Assembly: GCA_913041125.1 (NCBI GenBank)
Contig: CAJWHM010000003.1
Coordinates: 1 to 64,000, forward strand
Source: an uncultured Bacteroidota bacterium
GTDB taxonomy: Bacteria; Bacteroidota; Bacteroidia; Flavobacteriales; Flavobacteriaceae
Reading direction: 5' to 3'
DNA length: 64,000 nt
Position numbers and translations under genes: made by a program. Within the stretch, counting starts at the first letter, position 1, and each line of letters opens with the position of its first letter. Below, piece by piece: positions 17,862 to 26,255 of this stretch. Below the pieces are notes generated by a model. It had not been told where the DNA came from. It saw nothing but the letters and a program-made list of their open reading frames with translations, and ran no database searches.

Positions 17862-18801
17862 TTTCAAGTATTTTTTTTAATACTATTTGAGCGGCATAAG
17901 TTCTGTTGTTTGCTTGCTGAATTATTAAAGAATTTGGTGAATTCAAAACTTTATCCGTAGCGACAACGTTCCTTCTTATCGGCAGACAATGCATGAACTT
18001 AGCCGAATTAGTAAATTTCATTTTCGATTCAGTTATCATCCAATCTCTATCTGTTTTTAAAATTTCACCATATTTATTGTAAGAACACCAATTCTTTGTG
18101 TATACGAAATCAGCATTTTTAAAAGCGTTTTCTTGATTATATTCAATTAAAGTATCACCTGTTATTCTAGAATCAAGCTCATAACCTTTAGGATGTGTAA
18201 TTACAAAATTAGCATCTAGTTTTTTTACCATTCGAATAAAAGAATTCCCTACGGCATGGGGTAAAGCTTTTGGATGTGGTGCCCATGATAAAACAATTTT
18301 CGGTTTATTTAAGGGGTAATTTTCTTTTATTGTCATAGCATCTGCTAAAGCTTGTAAAGGGTGCGCAGTAGCACTTTCCATGTTGATTACAGGAATACTT
18401 GCATATTTTATAAAACTACTTAATACAATTTCTTGTTCATCTTTTATTTTATTGGTCAGACTTGCAAATGCTCTTATTGCAACAATGTCAAAATATTGAG
18501 AAACAACAGCTGCGGCCTCTTTTATATGTTCTGATTTTGAACCATTCATCTGAGTTCCATCCTCAAATTCAAGAGCCCAAGATTCATTAGAAAAATTCAT
18601 TACCATTGTTTTTAAACCCAAGTTTTGAGCTGCTTTTTGAGTGCTCAAACGAGTTCTTAAACTAGGATTAAAAAAGAGCATTCCTAATGTTTTTTGATTA
18701 CCGAGTAATTCAAATTTGTTAGGATTTTTTTTAAGTTTAATTCCCTCAATTATAGTTTGTTCAAAATTTGAAAGATCATCTAGGTTTAAAAACTGTTTCA
18801 T
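17854..18801 (-). CDS. argF': N-acylornithine carbamoyltransferase (ArgF')
   Basis: This enzyme transfers the carbamoyl group to N-acetyl- or N-succinyl-ornithine, as in Xanthomonas AOTCase and Bacteroides SOTCase. It carries the carbamoyl-phosphate loop FFNPSLRTRLS, the HPLQALAD motif, and HCLPIRRN near the C end, where ordinary OTCase has HCLP plus a different tail. In this family one residue decides the substrate: Glu in acetyl enzymes, Pro in succinyl enzymes. Here it is Ser90 (within NGSKSEHIKEAA). The ATG at 18801 is preferred over 18813 because it sits 4 bases after argD and gives family-like numbering. Confidence 0.92.
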   Translation of the reverse strand: MKQFLNLDDLSNFEQTIIEGIKLKKNPNKFELLGNQKTLGMLFFNPSLRTRLSTQKAAQNLGLKTMVMNFSNESWALEFEDGTQMNGSKSEHIKEAAAVVSQYFDIVAIRAFASLTNKIKDEQEIVLSSFIKYASIPVINMESATAHPLQALADAMTIKENYPLNKPKIVLSWAPHPKALPHAVGNSFIRMVKKLDANFVITHPKGYELDSRITGDTLIEYNQENAFKNADFVYTKNWCSYNKYGEILKTDRDWMITESKMKFTNSAKFMHCLPIRRNVVATDKVLNSPNSLIIQQANNRTYAAQIVLKKILENG

Positions 18802-18805
18802 GGCA

Positions 18806-19942
18806 TTAATCATTTGAAATTAAAATTTTTGATATGGCAACAAAAAACTGATCAAAATGCTTTTCTTTTATTGTTAGTGGGGGCAAAATTCTTATAAGAT
18901 TTTTGTTACTACTTCCACCGGTAAAAATAAACTGTTCGTAAATGAGTTTCTTTCTAAGATCTGATACCTCAAAATCAAATTCTAATCCAAGCATTAAGCC
19001 TCTACCTTTAATTTTTTTTATTTGTGGGATTTGAGAGGCCTTTTTTTTAAAATAAAATTCTAGAGATTTGGTTTTTTCTTGAAGGCTTTGCATTTTTAAA
19101 ATATCTAAAACTGCTAGAGAGGCTACACAAGCAAGATGATTTCCTCCAAATGTGGTTCCTAGCATTCCGTAAGAAGCTTTAATGTTTGGATGAATTAAAA
19201 TTCCACCAATTGGGAATCCATTTCCCATTCCCTTAGCCATAGTAATTATGTGAGGGCTGATTTTGTATTTTTGAAAAGCAAAGAACGTTCCTGATCTTCC
19301 AAAACCTGACTGAACTTCGTCAGCAATGAGACAAGCATCATACTTTTTGCATAACCTTTCCATGGCATAAACGAAATCTTCCTCAGGTTCATCTAAACCA
19401 CCAACCCCTTGAATAGCCTCAAAAATAACAGCGCAAACATCTCCTTTTGATATTTCTATCTCTAATGCTCTAACGTCATTAAATGGCAAAAAACTTACTT
19501 CTTGTTGCAGATTCAATGGAGAAGATATTTTTTGGTTGTCCGTCGCGGCTACTGCAGCCGAAGTTCTACCATGAAAAGCGTTTTTAAATGCAATAATTCT
19601 TTTTTTATTAGTAAAAAAAGAGGCAACTTTTAAAGCATTTTCAATGGCTTCAGCACCACTATTGCATAAGAAAAGTTGATAATTATGAAGACATGACTGC
19701 TCTCCAATTTCATCAGCTAACTTTTTTTGAAGTGGATTTTGAATAGCATTACTATAAAAGCCTATTTTTCCTAATTGTTGTTTTAATAATTTAATGTAGT
19801 GCGGATGACTATGTCCAATTGAAATTACTGCATGCCCGCCATATAGATCTAAATACTTATTATTTTTCTCATCATATACATAAACATCTTTTGCCTTTTT
19901 TGGCACTACATTATAAAGCGGATAAACATCAAATAAATTCAT
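18806..19942 (-). CDS. argD: N-acylornithine aminotransferase
   Basis: This 378-residue class III PLP aminotransferase makes N-acetyl- or N-succinyl-ornithine from the semialdehyde and glutamate. Landmarks are NSGAEAIENALK, KNAFHGRTSAAVAAT, the LIADEVQSGFGRSG Asp region, and the PLP lysine in TMAKGMGNGFPIGG. Length is normal for ArgD. It starts 45 bases after argC, the widest gap in the operon, and ends 4 bases before the chosen argF' start. Dual use in lysine synthesis is possible, as in other bacteria. Confidence 0.94.
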   Translation of the reverse strand: MNLFDVYPLYNVVPKKAKDVYVYDEKNNKYLDLYGGHAVISIGHSHPHYIKLLKQQLGKIGFYSNAIQNPLQKKLADEIGEQSCLHNYQLFLCNSGAEAIENALKVASFFTNKKRIIAFKNAFHGRTSAAVAATDNQKISSPLNLQQEVSFLPFNDVRALEIEISKGDVCAVIFEAIQGVGGLDEPEEDFVYAMERLCKKYDACLIADEVQSGFGRSGTFFAFQKYKISPHIITMAKGMGNGFPIGGILIHPNIKASYGMLGTTFGGNHLACVASLAVLDILKMQSLQEKTKSLEFYFKKKASQIPQIKKIKGRGLMLGLEFDFEVSDLRKKLIYEQFIFTGGSSNKNLIRILPPLTIKEKHFDQFFVAISKILISND

Positions 19943-19987
19943 GTGTATGTAAGATTAATTATTTTAAGTAGTTCCCATTTCATCATT

Positions 19988-20959
19988 TTAAAAAGTTGAT
20001 GCTTTAAGTTCTAAACCGAGTTTTTCCTCCCAGCCCATAATAATATTTGTATTTTGGATTGCCTGACCTGAAGCTCCTTTTATAAGATTATCAAGTATAC
20101 TTGTTATTAATAATAAGTTATCATGTTTGTGAAGATGTAAAAAACAATTATTACTATTTATTACTGACTTTAAACTTAAATTTTCATCTGAAACATGAGT
20201 GAAAGGATGTTTTTGATAATAATCTACATATAGATCCTTAACACTCTTGAGACTTCCATTAAATTTCGTGTATGAAGTAGCAAAAATTCCTCTGGTAAAG
20301 TTTCCCCTTTGAGGTAAAAAATGAATTTTAGATATACATCCTAGAGAATCTAAAGTTTGATTAATTTCTTCTAGATGTTGATGATTGAAGGGTTTATACC
20401 ATGATAAATTATTATTCCTCCAACTAAAATGACTTGTTGAAGCTAGTCCAACTCCAGCACCAGTACTCCCAGTAGTAGCATTTACATGTATATCTGAGAT
20501 AAGTTTATTATTTTCGGCTAAAGGCAAAAGAGCTAATTGAATTGCAGTAGCAAAACAACCTGGATTTGCGATTGAATTGCTTTTTTCTATTGATTCTCTT
20601 TGGAGTTCTGGTAATCCGTAGACAAATTTTCGACTATTAAAATTTTCATCATTTTTTAAACGAAAGTCATTCCCTAAATCTACGATCAATGTATTTTCAC
20701 TAAAACTATTTTCCTTTAAAAAGGAAATCGAATTTCCGTGACCTAAACATAAATATAATATGTCAACGTTTAAATTTACAATTTTTGTGAACTTAAGATT
20801 TGTATTACCTAATAGGTCTTGATGAACGTTTGTCAAGGGGATATCTGATTTTGTTGAACTATAAACAAAATCTAAGTCTAATCCCGGATGAGCTAAAACC
20901 AATCTTATTAATTCTCCGCCAGTATATCCAGATCCACCTATGATTCCAACTTTTTTCAT
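19988..20959 (-). CDS. argC: N-acyl-gamma-glutamyl-phosphate reductase
   Basis: This 323-residue NADPH enzyme reduces the acylglutamyl phosphate made by ArgB. The NADPH-binding start GIIGGSGYTGGELIRL is clear, as is the active-site Cys in IANPGCFATAIQLAL (about 148). The HIHFLPQRGNFTRGI-type stretch near residue 210 is typical of the family. It overlaps the 3' end of argG by 4 bases (ATGA), indicating translational coupling. Confidence 0.95.
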   Translation of the reverse strand: MKKVGIIGGSGYTGGELIRLVLAHPGLDLDFVYSSTKSDIPLTNVHQDLLGNTNLKFTKIVNLNVDILYLCLGHGNSISFLKENSFSENTLIVDLGNDFRLKNDENFNSRKFVYGLPELQRESIEKSNSIANPGCFATAIQLALLPLAENNKLISDIHVNATTGSTGAGVGLASTSHFSWRNNNLSWYKPFNHQHLEEINQTLDSLGCISKIHFLPQRGNFTRGIFATSYTKFNGSLKSVKDLYVDYYQKHPFTHVSDENLSLKSVINSNNCFLHLHKHDNLLLITSILDNLIKGASGQAIQNTNIIMGWEEKLGLELKASTF

Positions 20960-22146
20960 TTATTTTTATTTGTATTTTGATATATTCTTGAAGCATTTGA
21001 AAAAATTTTTATAAATCCTTTTGCTTCTTCTGAAGACCAACCCTTATTCATTTCCCCATAACTTCCAAACTTAGCTTGCATTAAATCGTTTGGTGAATCA
21101 ATTCCAAGAAGTTCAAATCTATATGGATGTAATTTAATAAATACCTTTCCATTTACACTACTTTGACTACTTTTCATATAATTTTCAATATCTCTCATTA
21201 CAGGATCTAAATAATGACCTTCGTGTAATTGCATTCCATAAAAATTTGCTAATTGGTCTTTTTGAAATTGTTGCCATTTACTTTGGGTATGTTTTTCTAA
21301 AAGATGGTGAGCCTTAATAATAATTATTGGTGCTGCAGCCTCGAATCCAACCCTTCCTTTAATTCCAATTATTGTGTCACCAACATGAACATCACGTCCA
21401 ATTGCAAAATCTTTTGCTATATTATGAATTTCTTGAATTAATTGAACTGGATCCCCCTTCTTCTGATTAACAGCATAAAGTTCACCTAATTTAAATTCTA
21501 ATTCTAATTCTTCAGAGTTGTTTTTCTTTAGGACACTTGGAAATGCAGATTCAGGAAGAGGTTTTTTAGAAGTTAAAGTTTCTGCTCCTCCAACACTTGT
21601 TCCCCAAAGACCTTGATTTATTGAATATTTTGCTTTTTCCCAAGGTATATCGACACCGTTGTTTTTTAAGTATTCTATTTCTTCTTCTCGAGATAATTCT
21701 TGATCTCTAATTAGGGTTATTATTTTTATTTCTGGGGCTAAAACTTGAAAAATCATGTCAAATCTAACTTGATCATTTCCTGCCCCAGTGCTCCCGTGTG
21801 CTATGTATTTTGCATCATTTTTTTTGGCATACTCTAAAATTTCGATAGCTTGAATTATTCTTTCAGCACTTACCGAAAGGGGATAAGTATTATTTTTAAG
21901 GACATTACCATAAATTAAATATCTAACGATTTTATTATAATAAGATTTTAATGCATTTATATTTTTATATGTATGAGCTCCAATTTCATATGCTTTTTTC
22001 TCAATCGTATCAATTTCTTGTTTTGAGAAACCACCCGTATTTACGCTAACAGCATGAACTTCATAATTTTCTTGAGACAATTTTTTTAGTGAGTAAGAGG
22101 TGTCTAATCCACCACTATAAGCTAAAACTAGTTTTTCTTTAATCAT
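20956..22146 (-). CDS. argG: Argininosuccinate synthase
   Basis: This 396-residue ATP pyrophosphatase joins citrulline and aspartate. The P-loop AYSGGLDTSYSL lies at residues 9-20, with the HGSTGAGNDQVRFD motif near 115-128. The protein is of the size and type found in Bacteroidetes. It begins 1 base after the GNAT gene and is coupled to argC. It is the second gene of the arginine operon although it acts late in the pathway. Confidence 0.95.
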   Translation of the reverse strand: MIKEKLVLAYSGGLDTSYSLKKLSQENYEVHAVSVNTGGFSKQEIDTIEKKAYEIGAHTYKNINALKSYYNKIVRYLIYGNVLKNNTYPLSVSAERIIQAIEILEYAKKNDAKYIAHGSTGAGNDQVRFDMIFQVLAPEIKIITLIRDQELSREEEIEYLKNNGVDIPWEKAKYSINQGLWGTSVGGAETLTSKKPLPESAFPSVLKKNNSEELELEFKLGELYAVNQKKGDPVQLIQEIHNIAKDFAIGRDVHVGDTIIGIKGRVGFEAAAPIIIIKAHHLLEKHTQSKWQQFQKDQLANFYGMQLHEGHYLDPVMRDIENYMKSSQSSVNGKVFIKLHPYRFELLGIDSPNDLMQAKFGSYGEMNKGWSSEEAKGFIKIFSNASRIYQNTNKNK

Positions 22147-22147
22147 T

Positions 22148-22684
22148 TTATTTAATATTACCTTGTTTTGGATCGTAAAGCATTCCTGTGCATAAACACA
22201 TTTCTCTTTTTGTACGAGTTAAAATATCGTAGTTTTTACAAGTCATACAACCCTTCCAGAATTCAGGATCATCAGTCAATTCAGAAAAATGAACAGGTTT
22301 ATAGCCCAACTCGTAATTAATTTTCATGACAGGCATTCCTGTTGTAATTCCAAATACTTTGGCATCCGGATATTTTTTTAATGAAAGATCGAAAACCTTT
22401 TTTTTAATTTTTCTAGCTAATCCTTTTCCTCTATAATTTGGATCAACAATCAAGCCAGAATGAGCTACATATTTACCATGACCCCATATTTCTATATAAC
22501 AAAAGCCAGCAAATTGATTACCATCTAATGCAATTACCGCATTATTATTTTCAATTTTTGTTGCAATGTACTCTGGTGTTCTTCTAGCAATTCCAGTGCC
22601 TCTTACCTTCGCAGATTCATCAATACAAATACTGATTTCCTTAGAATATATAATATGTTCCGCTTTCGCGTGCAAAATTTTCAT
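22148..22684 (-). CDS. GNAT acyltransferase heading the arginine operon; candidate N-acylglutamate synthase
   Basis: This 178-residue GNAT-fold protein has the acyl-CoA-binding motif VDPNYRGKGLARKI near residues 79-92, preceded by a strand with GFCYIEIWGHGKYVAHSG. The C-terminal tail holds a cysteine group, CMTC then CLC (C-x2-C-x11-C-x-C), which could bind zinc. It is the first gene of an operon that otherwise lacks any enzyme for N-acylglutamate formation: no argA and no argJ. As I recall, fitness-based work in Bacteroidetes has assigned a GNAT in this position to N-succinylglutamate synthesis; I cannot check that here. The role is inferred from position and family. Confidence 0.78.
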   Translation of the reverse strand: MKILHAKAEHIIYSKEISICIDESAKVRGTGIARRTPEYIATKIENNNAVIALDGNQFAGFCYIEIWGHGKYVAHSGLIVDPNYRGKGLARKIKKKVFDLSLKKYPDAKVFGITTGMPVMKINYELGYKPVHFSELTDDPEFWKGCMTCKNYDILTRTKREMCLCTGMLYDPKQGNIK

Positions 22685-22703
22685 GTTTGGTTATAATTGT
22701 TAT

Positions 22704-22740
22704 AAAAATAGTATGAGAGAGGAGAAGGGCATACCATACT
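22704..22740 (-). terminator. Candidate attenuator terminator in the arginine operon leader
   Basis: On the minus strand AGTATG (22740-22735) pairs with CATACT (22715-22710), followed by A and five T residues (22708-22704), 20 bases before the GNAT start codon. The stem is short and the loop long. A second GTATG next to the first offers an alternative register. Its place between the leader ORF and the first gene fits a conditional terminator. Confidence 0.45.
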
Positions 22741-22751
22741 CCATCAAAAGA

Positions 22752-22832
22752 TTACACCCCGTTGGGGCGACGACGTACTTTATTTAAAGGAAATTTGAAA
22801 AAAGTATTATATGTTTTTGTTTTCGCCATCAT
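22752..22832 (-). CDS. Arginine operon leader peptide with three consecutive Arg codons
   Basis: This is a 26-codon ORF (two tandem ATGs at 22832 and 22829, TAA at 22754-22752). Codons 20-22 are CGT CGT CGC (22775-22767), followed by Pro-Asn-Gly-Val and the stop. CGN codons are rare in this AT-rich genome, where AGA is common, so three in a row in front of an arginine operon are unlikely by chance. The third Arg codon lies within the first hairpin stem. A promoter-like element sits directly upstream. By analogy with his, trp and ilv leaders, ribosome stalling at the Arg codons would set the fold of the downstream RNA. Confidence 0.7.
   Translation of the reverse strand: MMAKTKTYNTFFKFPLNKVRRRPNGV
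22755..22769 (-). promoter_or_regulatory. GC-rich hairpin overlapping the Arg codons
   Basis: On the minus strand CGCCCC-AAC-GGGGTG forms a 6-bp stem (one G-T pair) with a three-base loop. It includes the last Arg codon and ends next to the leader stop codon. The GGGGTG arm could instead pair, partly by wobble, with TGCCCT at about 22725-22730, which would disturb the terminator-like stem. That pairing scheme is a model, not an observation. Confidence 0.6.
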
Positions 22833-22842
22833 AATTATAACG

Positions 22843-22874
22843 CAAAATTGATTTAAAAATTTTAAATAAACAAA
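22843..22874 (-). promoter_or_regulatory. Promoter of the arginine operon
   Basis: The minus strand shows TTTG (22874-22871), a 20-base spacer, then CAATTTTG (22850-22843), one base off the Bacteroidetes -7 consensus TAnnTTTG. Transcription would start near 22838, a few bases before the leader ATG. Confidence 0.5.
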
Positions 22875-22922
22875 AAAAAATAAGTCTTTTCTTAAAATAT
22901 TAATTTGTGTAATCCTAATGTT

Positions 22923-22930
22923 TAATTTTG
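22923..22930 (+). promoter_or_regulatory. Bacteroidetes -7 box for tilS-dsbD
   Basis: TAATTTTG matches TAnnTTTG exactly and ends 19 bases before the tilS ATG. A TTTG at 22904-22907 is closer than the usual -33 spacing. Confidence 0.45.
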
Positions 22931-22949
22931 TTAAGAGTTTATATATAAG

Positions 22950-24242
22950 ATGTTTTTAAAACACTTAAATCTTAATCATTTAAAAAATAAATCTGTTCTT
23001 TTGGCTCATAGTAGTGGAGTTGATAGTTGTGTTTTAGCACATGTTTTTTTAAATAAAAAGATTAATTTTTCTGTTGCACATTGTAATTTTCAATTAAGAG
23101 GTGAAGAAAGTTACAATGATTTACTTTTTGTCAAAGACTGGTGTAAAAAAAATAAAATCCCTTTTTTTTATAAAACTTTCGACACAAAAAAGTTTAGAGA
23201 ATACAAAAAAATTGGAATTCAAGAAGCAGCACGAGATTTAAGATATCAATGGTTTGCTTCGCTTATGGATAAATATAATTTTCAGGTATTAACAACAGCA
23301 CATCATTTAAATGACCAATTTGAAACCTTTATGATTAATATTACCAGAGGTTCAGGAATTCAGGGCCTATTGGGAATACCTAGTAATAAGAAATGCATTA
23401 GACCATTAAATGATGTATCAAAAAAAGATATTCTAAAATTTGCAAAAGAAAATAAAATTCAATGGCGGGAAGATTCTTCAAATAACACTCATGATTATTT
23501 AAGAAATAAAATTAGACATCAATTGATAAGTCCTATCGAAGAAATAAGACCTAAGGCACTAGAAAATTTCAAGAATACTCTTGGAAACCTGAGGGATGCT
23601 AAAGATTTTATTGAATATTCTTTAATACAACTGAAGAAAAAATTATTTATAGAAAAAGATCAAATTATTAAAATACCCCTAGATAAAATCAATGAAATAG
23701 AACCTTTAAACTTTTGTCTACATCATTTGTTTTCACCTTTTGGATTTGATAGTAAAGAAGTTAATAAATTGATTAAATCAAACTCAGGTAAAATATTGTT
23801 GAACGAAAACTTCAGATTAATTCGAGAAAGAGATCATTTGATTTTGACTCCTTCAGTTTCATCAATAAATGATGAAATTTTAATCGATCTTGAAAAAAAC
23901 ATATCAAAACTCCCTATTCCAATTAAATTTGAACTTAATGTAAAATTTATTAAAGACAAATGGGATATGAATGAGGCTTTTCTTAATAGAGAAGCATTAA
24001 AAAAGCCATTATCTTTAAGAAAATTTAAGAAAGGGGACTACTTTTATCCTACGGGAATGAGTGGCAAAAAATTACTAAGTAAGTTTTTTAAAGATGAAAA
24101 ATATTCTCTTTTGGATAAAGAGCAACAATGGCTTTTATGTTCACAAGGTGAAATTGTATGGGTAATTGGAAGGCGTTGTGATAGACGTTTCATTGCTAAT
24201 TCAAAAACAAATAATAAATTATTAATTCGACTTTCTGAATGA
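22950..24242 (+). CDS. tilS: tRNA(Ile)-lysidine synthase
   Basis: This 430-residue enzyme adds lysine to the wobble C of the tRNA-Ile that reads AUA, which keeps it from being charged and decoded as Met. AUA is a heavily used codon in this genome. The N-terminal PP-loop is present but reads HSSGVDSCVL, with Ser where most homologues have Gly (SGGxDS). The TTAHHLNDQFETFMINITRGSG region, typical of TilS, follows, and a C-terminal domain (KKGDYFYP.G..GKKLLSKFF) matches the family. It shares a 4-base overlap with dsbD. Confidence 0.93.
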   Translation: MFLKHLNLNHLKNKSVLLAHSSGVDSCVLAHVFLNKKINFSVAHCNFQLRGEESYNDLLFVKDWCKKNKIPFFYKTFDTKKFREYKKIGIQEAARDLRYQWFASLMDKYNFQVLTTAHHLNDQFETFMINITRGSGIQGLLGIPSNKKCIRPLNDVSKKDILKFAKENKIQWREDSSNNTHDYLRNKIRHQLISPIEEIRPKALENFKNTLGNLRDAKDFIEYSLIQLKKKLFIEKDQIIKIPLDKINEIEPLNFCLHHLFSPFGFDSKEVNKLIKSNSGKILLNENFRLIRERDHLILTPSVSSINDEILIDLEKNISKLPIPIKFELNVKFIKDKWDMNEAFLNREALKKPLSLRKFKKGDYFYPTGMSGKKLLSKFFKDEKYSLLDKEQQWLLCSQGEIVWVIGRRCDRRFIANSKTNNKLLIRLSE

Positions 24243-26209
24243 AAAAGTGGTTAGTTTTTATTTTATGGAGCTCTTTTGTATACGGTCAGATTCAAGAGCC
24301 AGTCATATGGGAAACATCAGTTATTTCTGACACTATTAAAAATATTTACACTATTAGATTAAAAGCAAATATTGAAAAAAATTGGCATTTATATTCTCAA
24401 TTTTCAGATCCAAACGGGGCTATTCCTACTGAATTTAAATTCAAAAAAAACAAAAAATATCGGCTTATAGGTAGAGTAAATGAGACTGAATCCACAGTAG
24501 CTTACGATGAAGTTTTTGAAATGGATCTGAGCTACTTCACCCAAAAAGCAATTTTTACTCAAAAAATAGAAATATTTGACACAAATCTTAACAAAATAGA
24601 AGCTGAGGTAAACTATCAGGCGTGTGACGATAAATTATGTATTTTCAGAAACGAAAATTTTTACATTACTCTTGATGGTTCAAATTTTTTCAATAACCAA
24701 ACTATAGATAATAGAAGTAAAGACCTTTCTAGCTCATTAAAATTAAATTTAAAAAATACCTCATTCATAAATAAAACTCAAAATGAAGAGGGTATTTATT
24801 CATATTTTAATGTTTTTATTCTTGGTTTTATTGGTGGTTTATTAGCATTGTTAACACCTTGTGTTTTTCCTATGATTCCTTTGACTGTTTCTTTTTTTCT
24901 TAAAAAATCAATCTCGTCAAAAAGGGGAGTGTTCAATGCCCTAACTTATACATTTTTTATTGTTTTAATATATTGTTTATTAAGCTTACCGTTTCATTTT
25001 ATTGATTCTTTAGACCCAGAATTTCTAAATAGTTTAGCAACTAATATTTATGTAAACATAATTTTCTTTTTAGTATTTGTTCTCTTTGCATTTTCTTTTT
25101 TTGGTTTCTATGAAATTACTTTACCTACAACATGGGGAAATAAATCTGATCAAGCTTCTGCAATAAATGGTATTATAGGTATCTTTTTTATGGCGCTAAC
25201 ACTTGCTATAGTTTCTTTTTCTTGTACTGGACCTATTCTGGGTTCTCTACTAGCTGGTTCAATAACAGCTGACGGAGGAGCTACACAGCTTTCTTTTGGT
25301 ATGCTTGGTTTTGGAGTTGCATTAGGTTTACCGTTTGGTCTTTTTGCTTTATTTCCTAATACTCTAAATGTAATTCCTAAATCAGGTAGTTGGATGAGTA
25401 CTGTGAAAGTTGTTTTAGGATTTTTAGAATTAGCATTAGCCTTAAAATTTCTTTCCAATGCTGATTTAGTAGCAAATTGGGGTCTTCTAAAGCGAGAAGT
25501 ATTTTTGGTAATATGGATTTTAATTACACTATCGTTAACTCTTTATCTTTTTGGTCTGTTTAGGTTCCCGCATGATTCAAAAGTTCAAAAATCCAAAACC
25601 CAATATTCATTTGCATTTTTATCATTAATTATTACTTCTTACCTGTTTTTTGGTTTAGTTTCAAAAGAAAATACACTTAAATTGATTAGTGGCTTCCCTC
25701 CACCTGAATTTTATAGCTTGAGAGCTATAAAATCTGATTGCCCTTTAGGCTTAGAATGTTACAAAGATTATGAATTAGGAATACAAAAAGCTGTTGAACA
25801 ACAAAAGCCCATATTATTGGATTTTACTGGTTGGGCTTGTGTTAATTGTCGAAAAATGGAAGAGAACGTATGGTCTGACCCAGAAGTTTATCCAATTTTA
25901 AGAGATAAATTTATTATTATTTCACTTTATGTTGACGATCGTAAAATTTTAGATGAAAAAGATCAATTTGATTTCCAATTACCTAATGGAAGAATAAAAA
26001 GAATTAACACAGTAGGAAAGAAATGGGCTACATTTCAAACAATTAATTTCAATACTGCTTCACAACCTTTTTATGTTCAAATAACCTCAGATGGAACACT
26101 TTTAAATAGCCCTATTCAATATACTGGTTCTGAAGATTTTAAAAATTGGTTAGAAACAGGATTATATAACTATAAACCTTTAATTAAGGCAAATTACATT
26201 AAATTATAA
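24239..26209 (+). CDS. dsbD: Thiol:disulfide interchange protein DsbD
   Basis: This 656-residue protein passes electrons from cytoplasmic thioredoxin to the periplasm. After a signal peptide comes the periplasmic N domain with its CDDKLC pair (about 130). The membrane domain (about 190-480) has eight helices and two cysteines, in LLTPCVFPMIP and SFSCTGPILG. The C-terminal thioredoxin domain carries GWACVNCRKME (about 535). All three redox pairs are present. The ATGA overlap with tilS implies coupled translation. It probably supplies reducing power for cytochrome c maturation and periplasmic thiol proteins. Confidence 0.95.
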   Translation: MKKWLVFILWSSFVYGQIQEPVIWETSVISDTIKNIYTIRLKANIEKNWHLYSQFSDPNGAIPTEFKFKKNKKYRLIGRVNETESTVAYDEVFEMDLSYFTQKAIFTQKIEIFDTNLNKIEAEVNYQACDDKLCIFRNENFYITLDGSNFFNNQTIDNRSKDLSSSLKLNLKNTSFINKTQNEEGIYSYFNVFILGFIGGLLALLTPCVFPMIPLTVSFFLKKSISSKRGVFNALTYTFFIVLIYCLLSLPFHFIDSLDPEFLNSLATNIYVNIIFFLVFVLFAFSFFGFYEITLPTTWGNKSDQASAINGIIGIFFMALTLAIVSFSCTGPILGSLLAGSITADGGATQLSFGMLGFGVALGLPFGLFALFPNTLNVIPKSGSWMSTVKVVLGFLELALALKFLSNADLVANWGLLKREVFLVIWILITLSLTLYLFGLFRFPHDSKVQKSKTQYSFAFLSLIITSYLFFGLVSKENTLKLISGFPPPEFYSLRAIKSDCPLGLECYKDYELGIQKAVEQQKPILLDFTGWACVNCRKMEENVWSDPEVYPILRDKFIIISLYVDDRKILDEKDQFDFQLPNGRIKRINTVGKKWATFQTINFNTASQPFYVQITSDGTLLNSPIQYTGSEDFKNWLETGLYNYKPLIKANYIKL

Positions 26210-26255
26210 AATTGGAATTAAAAATAAAATGGTATGTAAACTAATTTTACAAGAT

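Noticed and set aside
25150..25458. Minus-strand ORF of 102 codons opposite dsbD
   Set aside because: It is antisense to the conserved membrane domain of DsbD; its Pro/Ala-rich composition is what the antisense of membrane helices gives.
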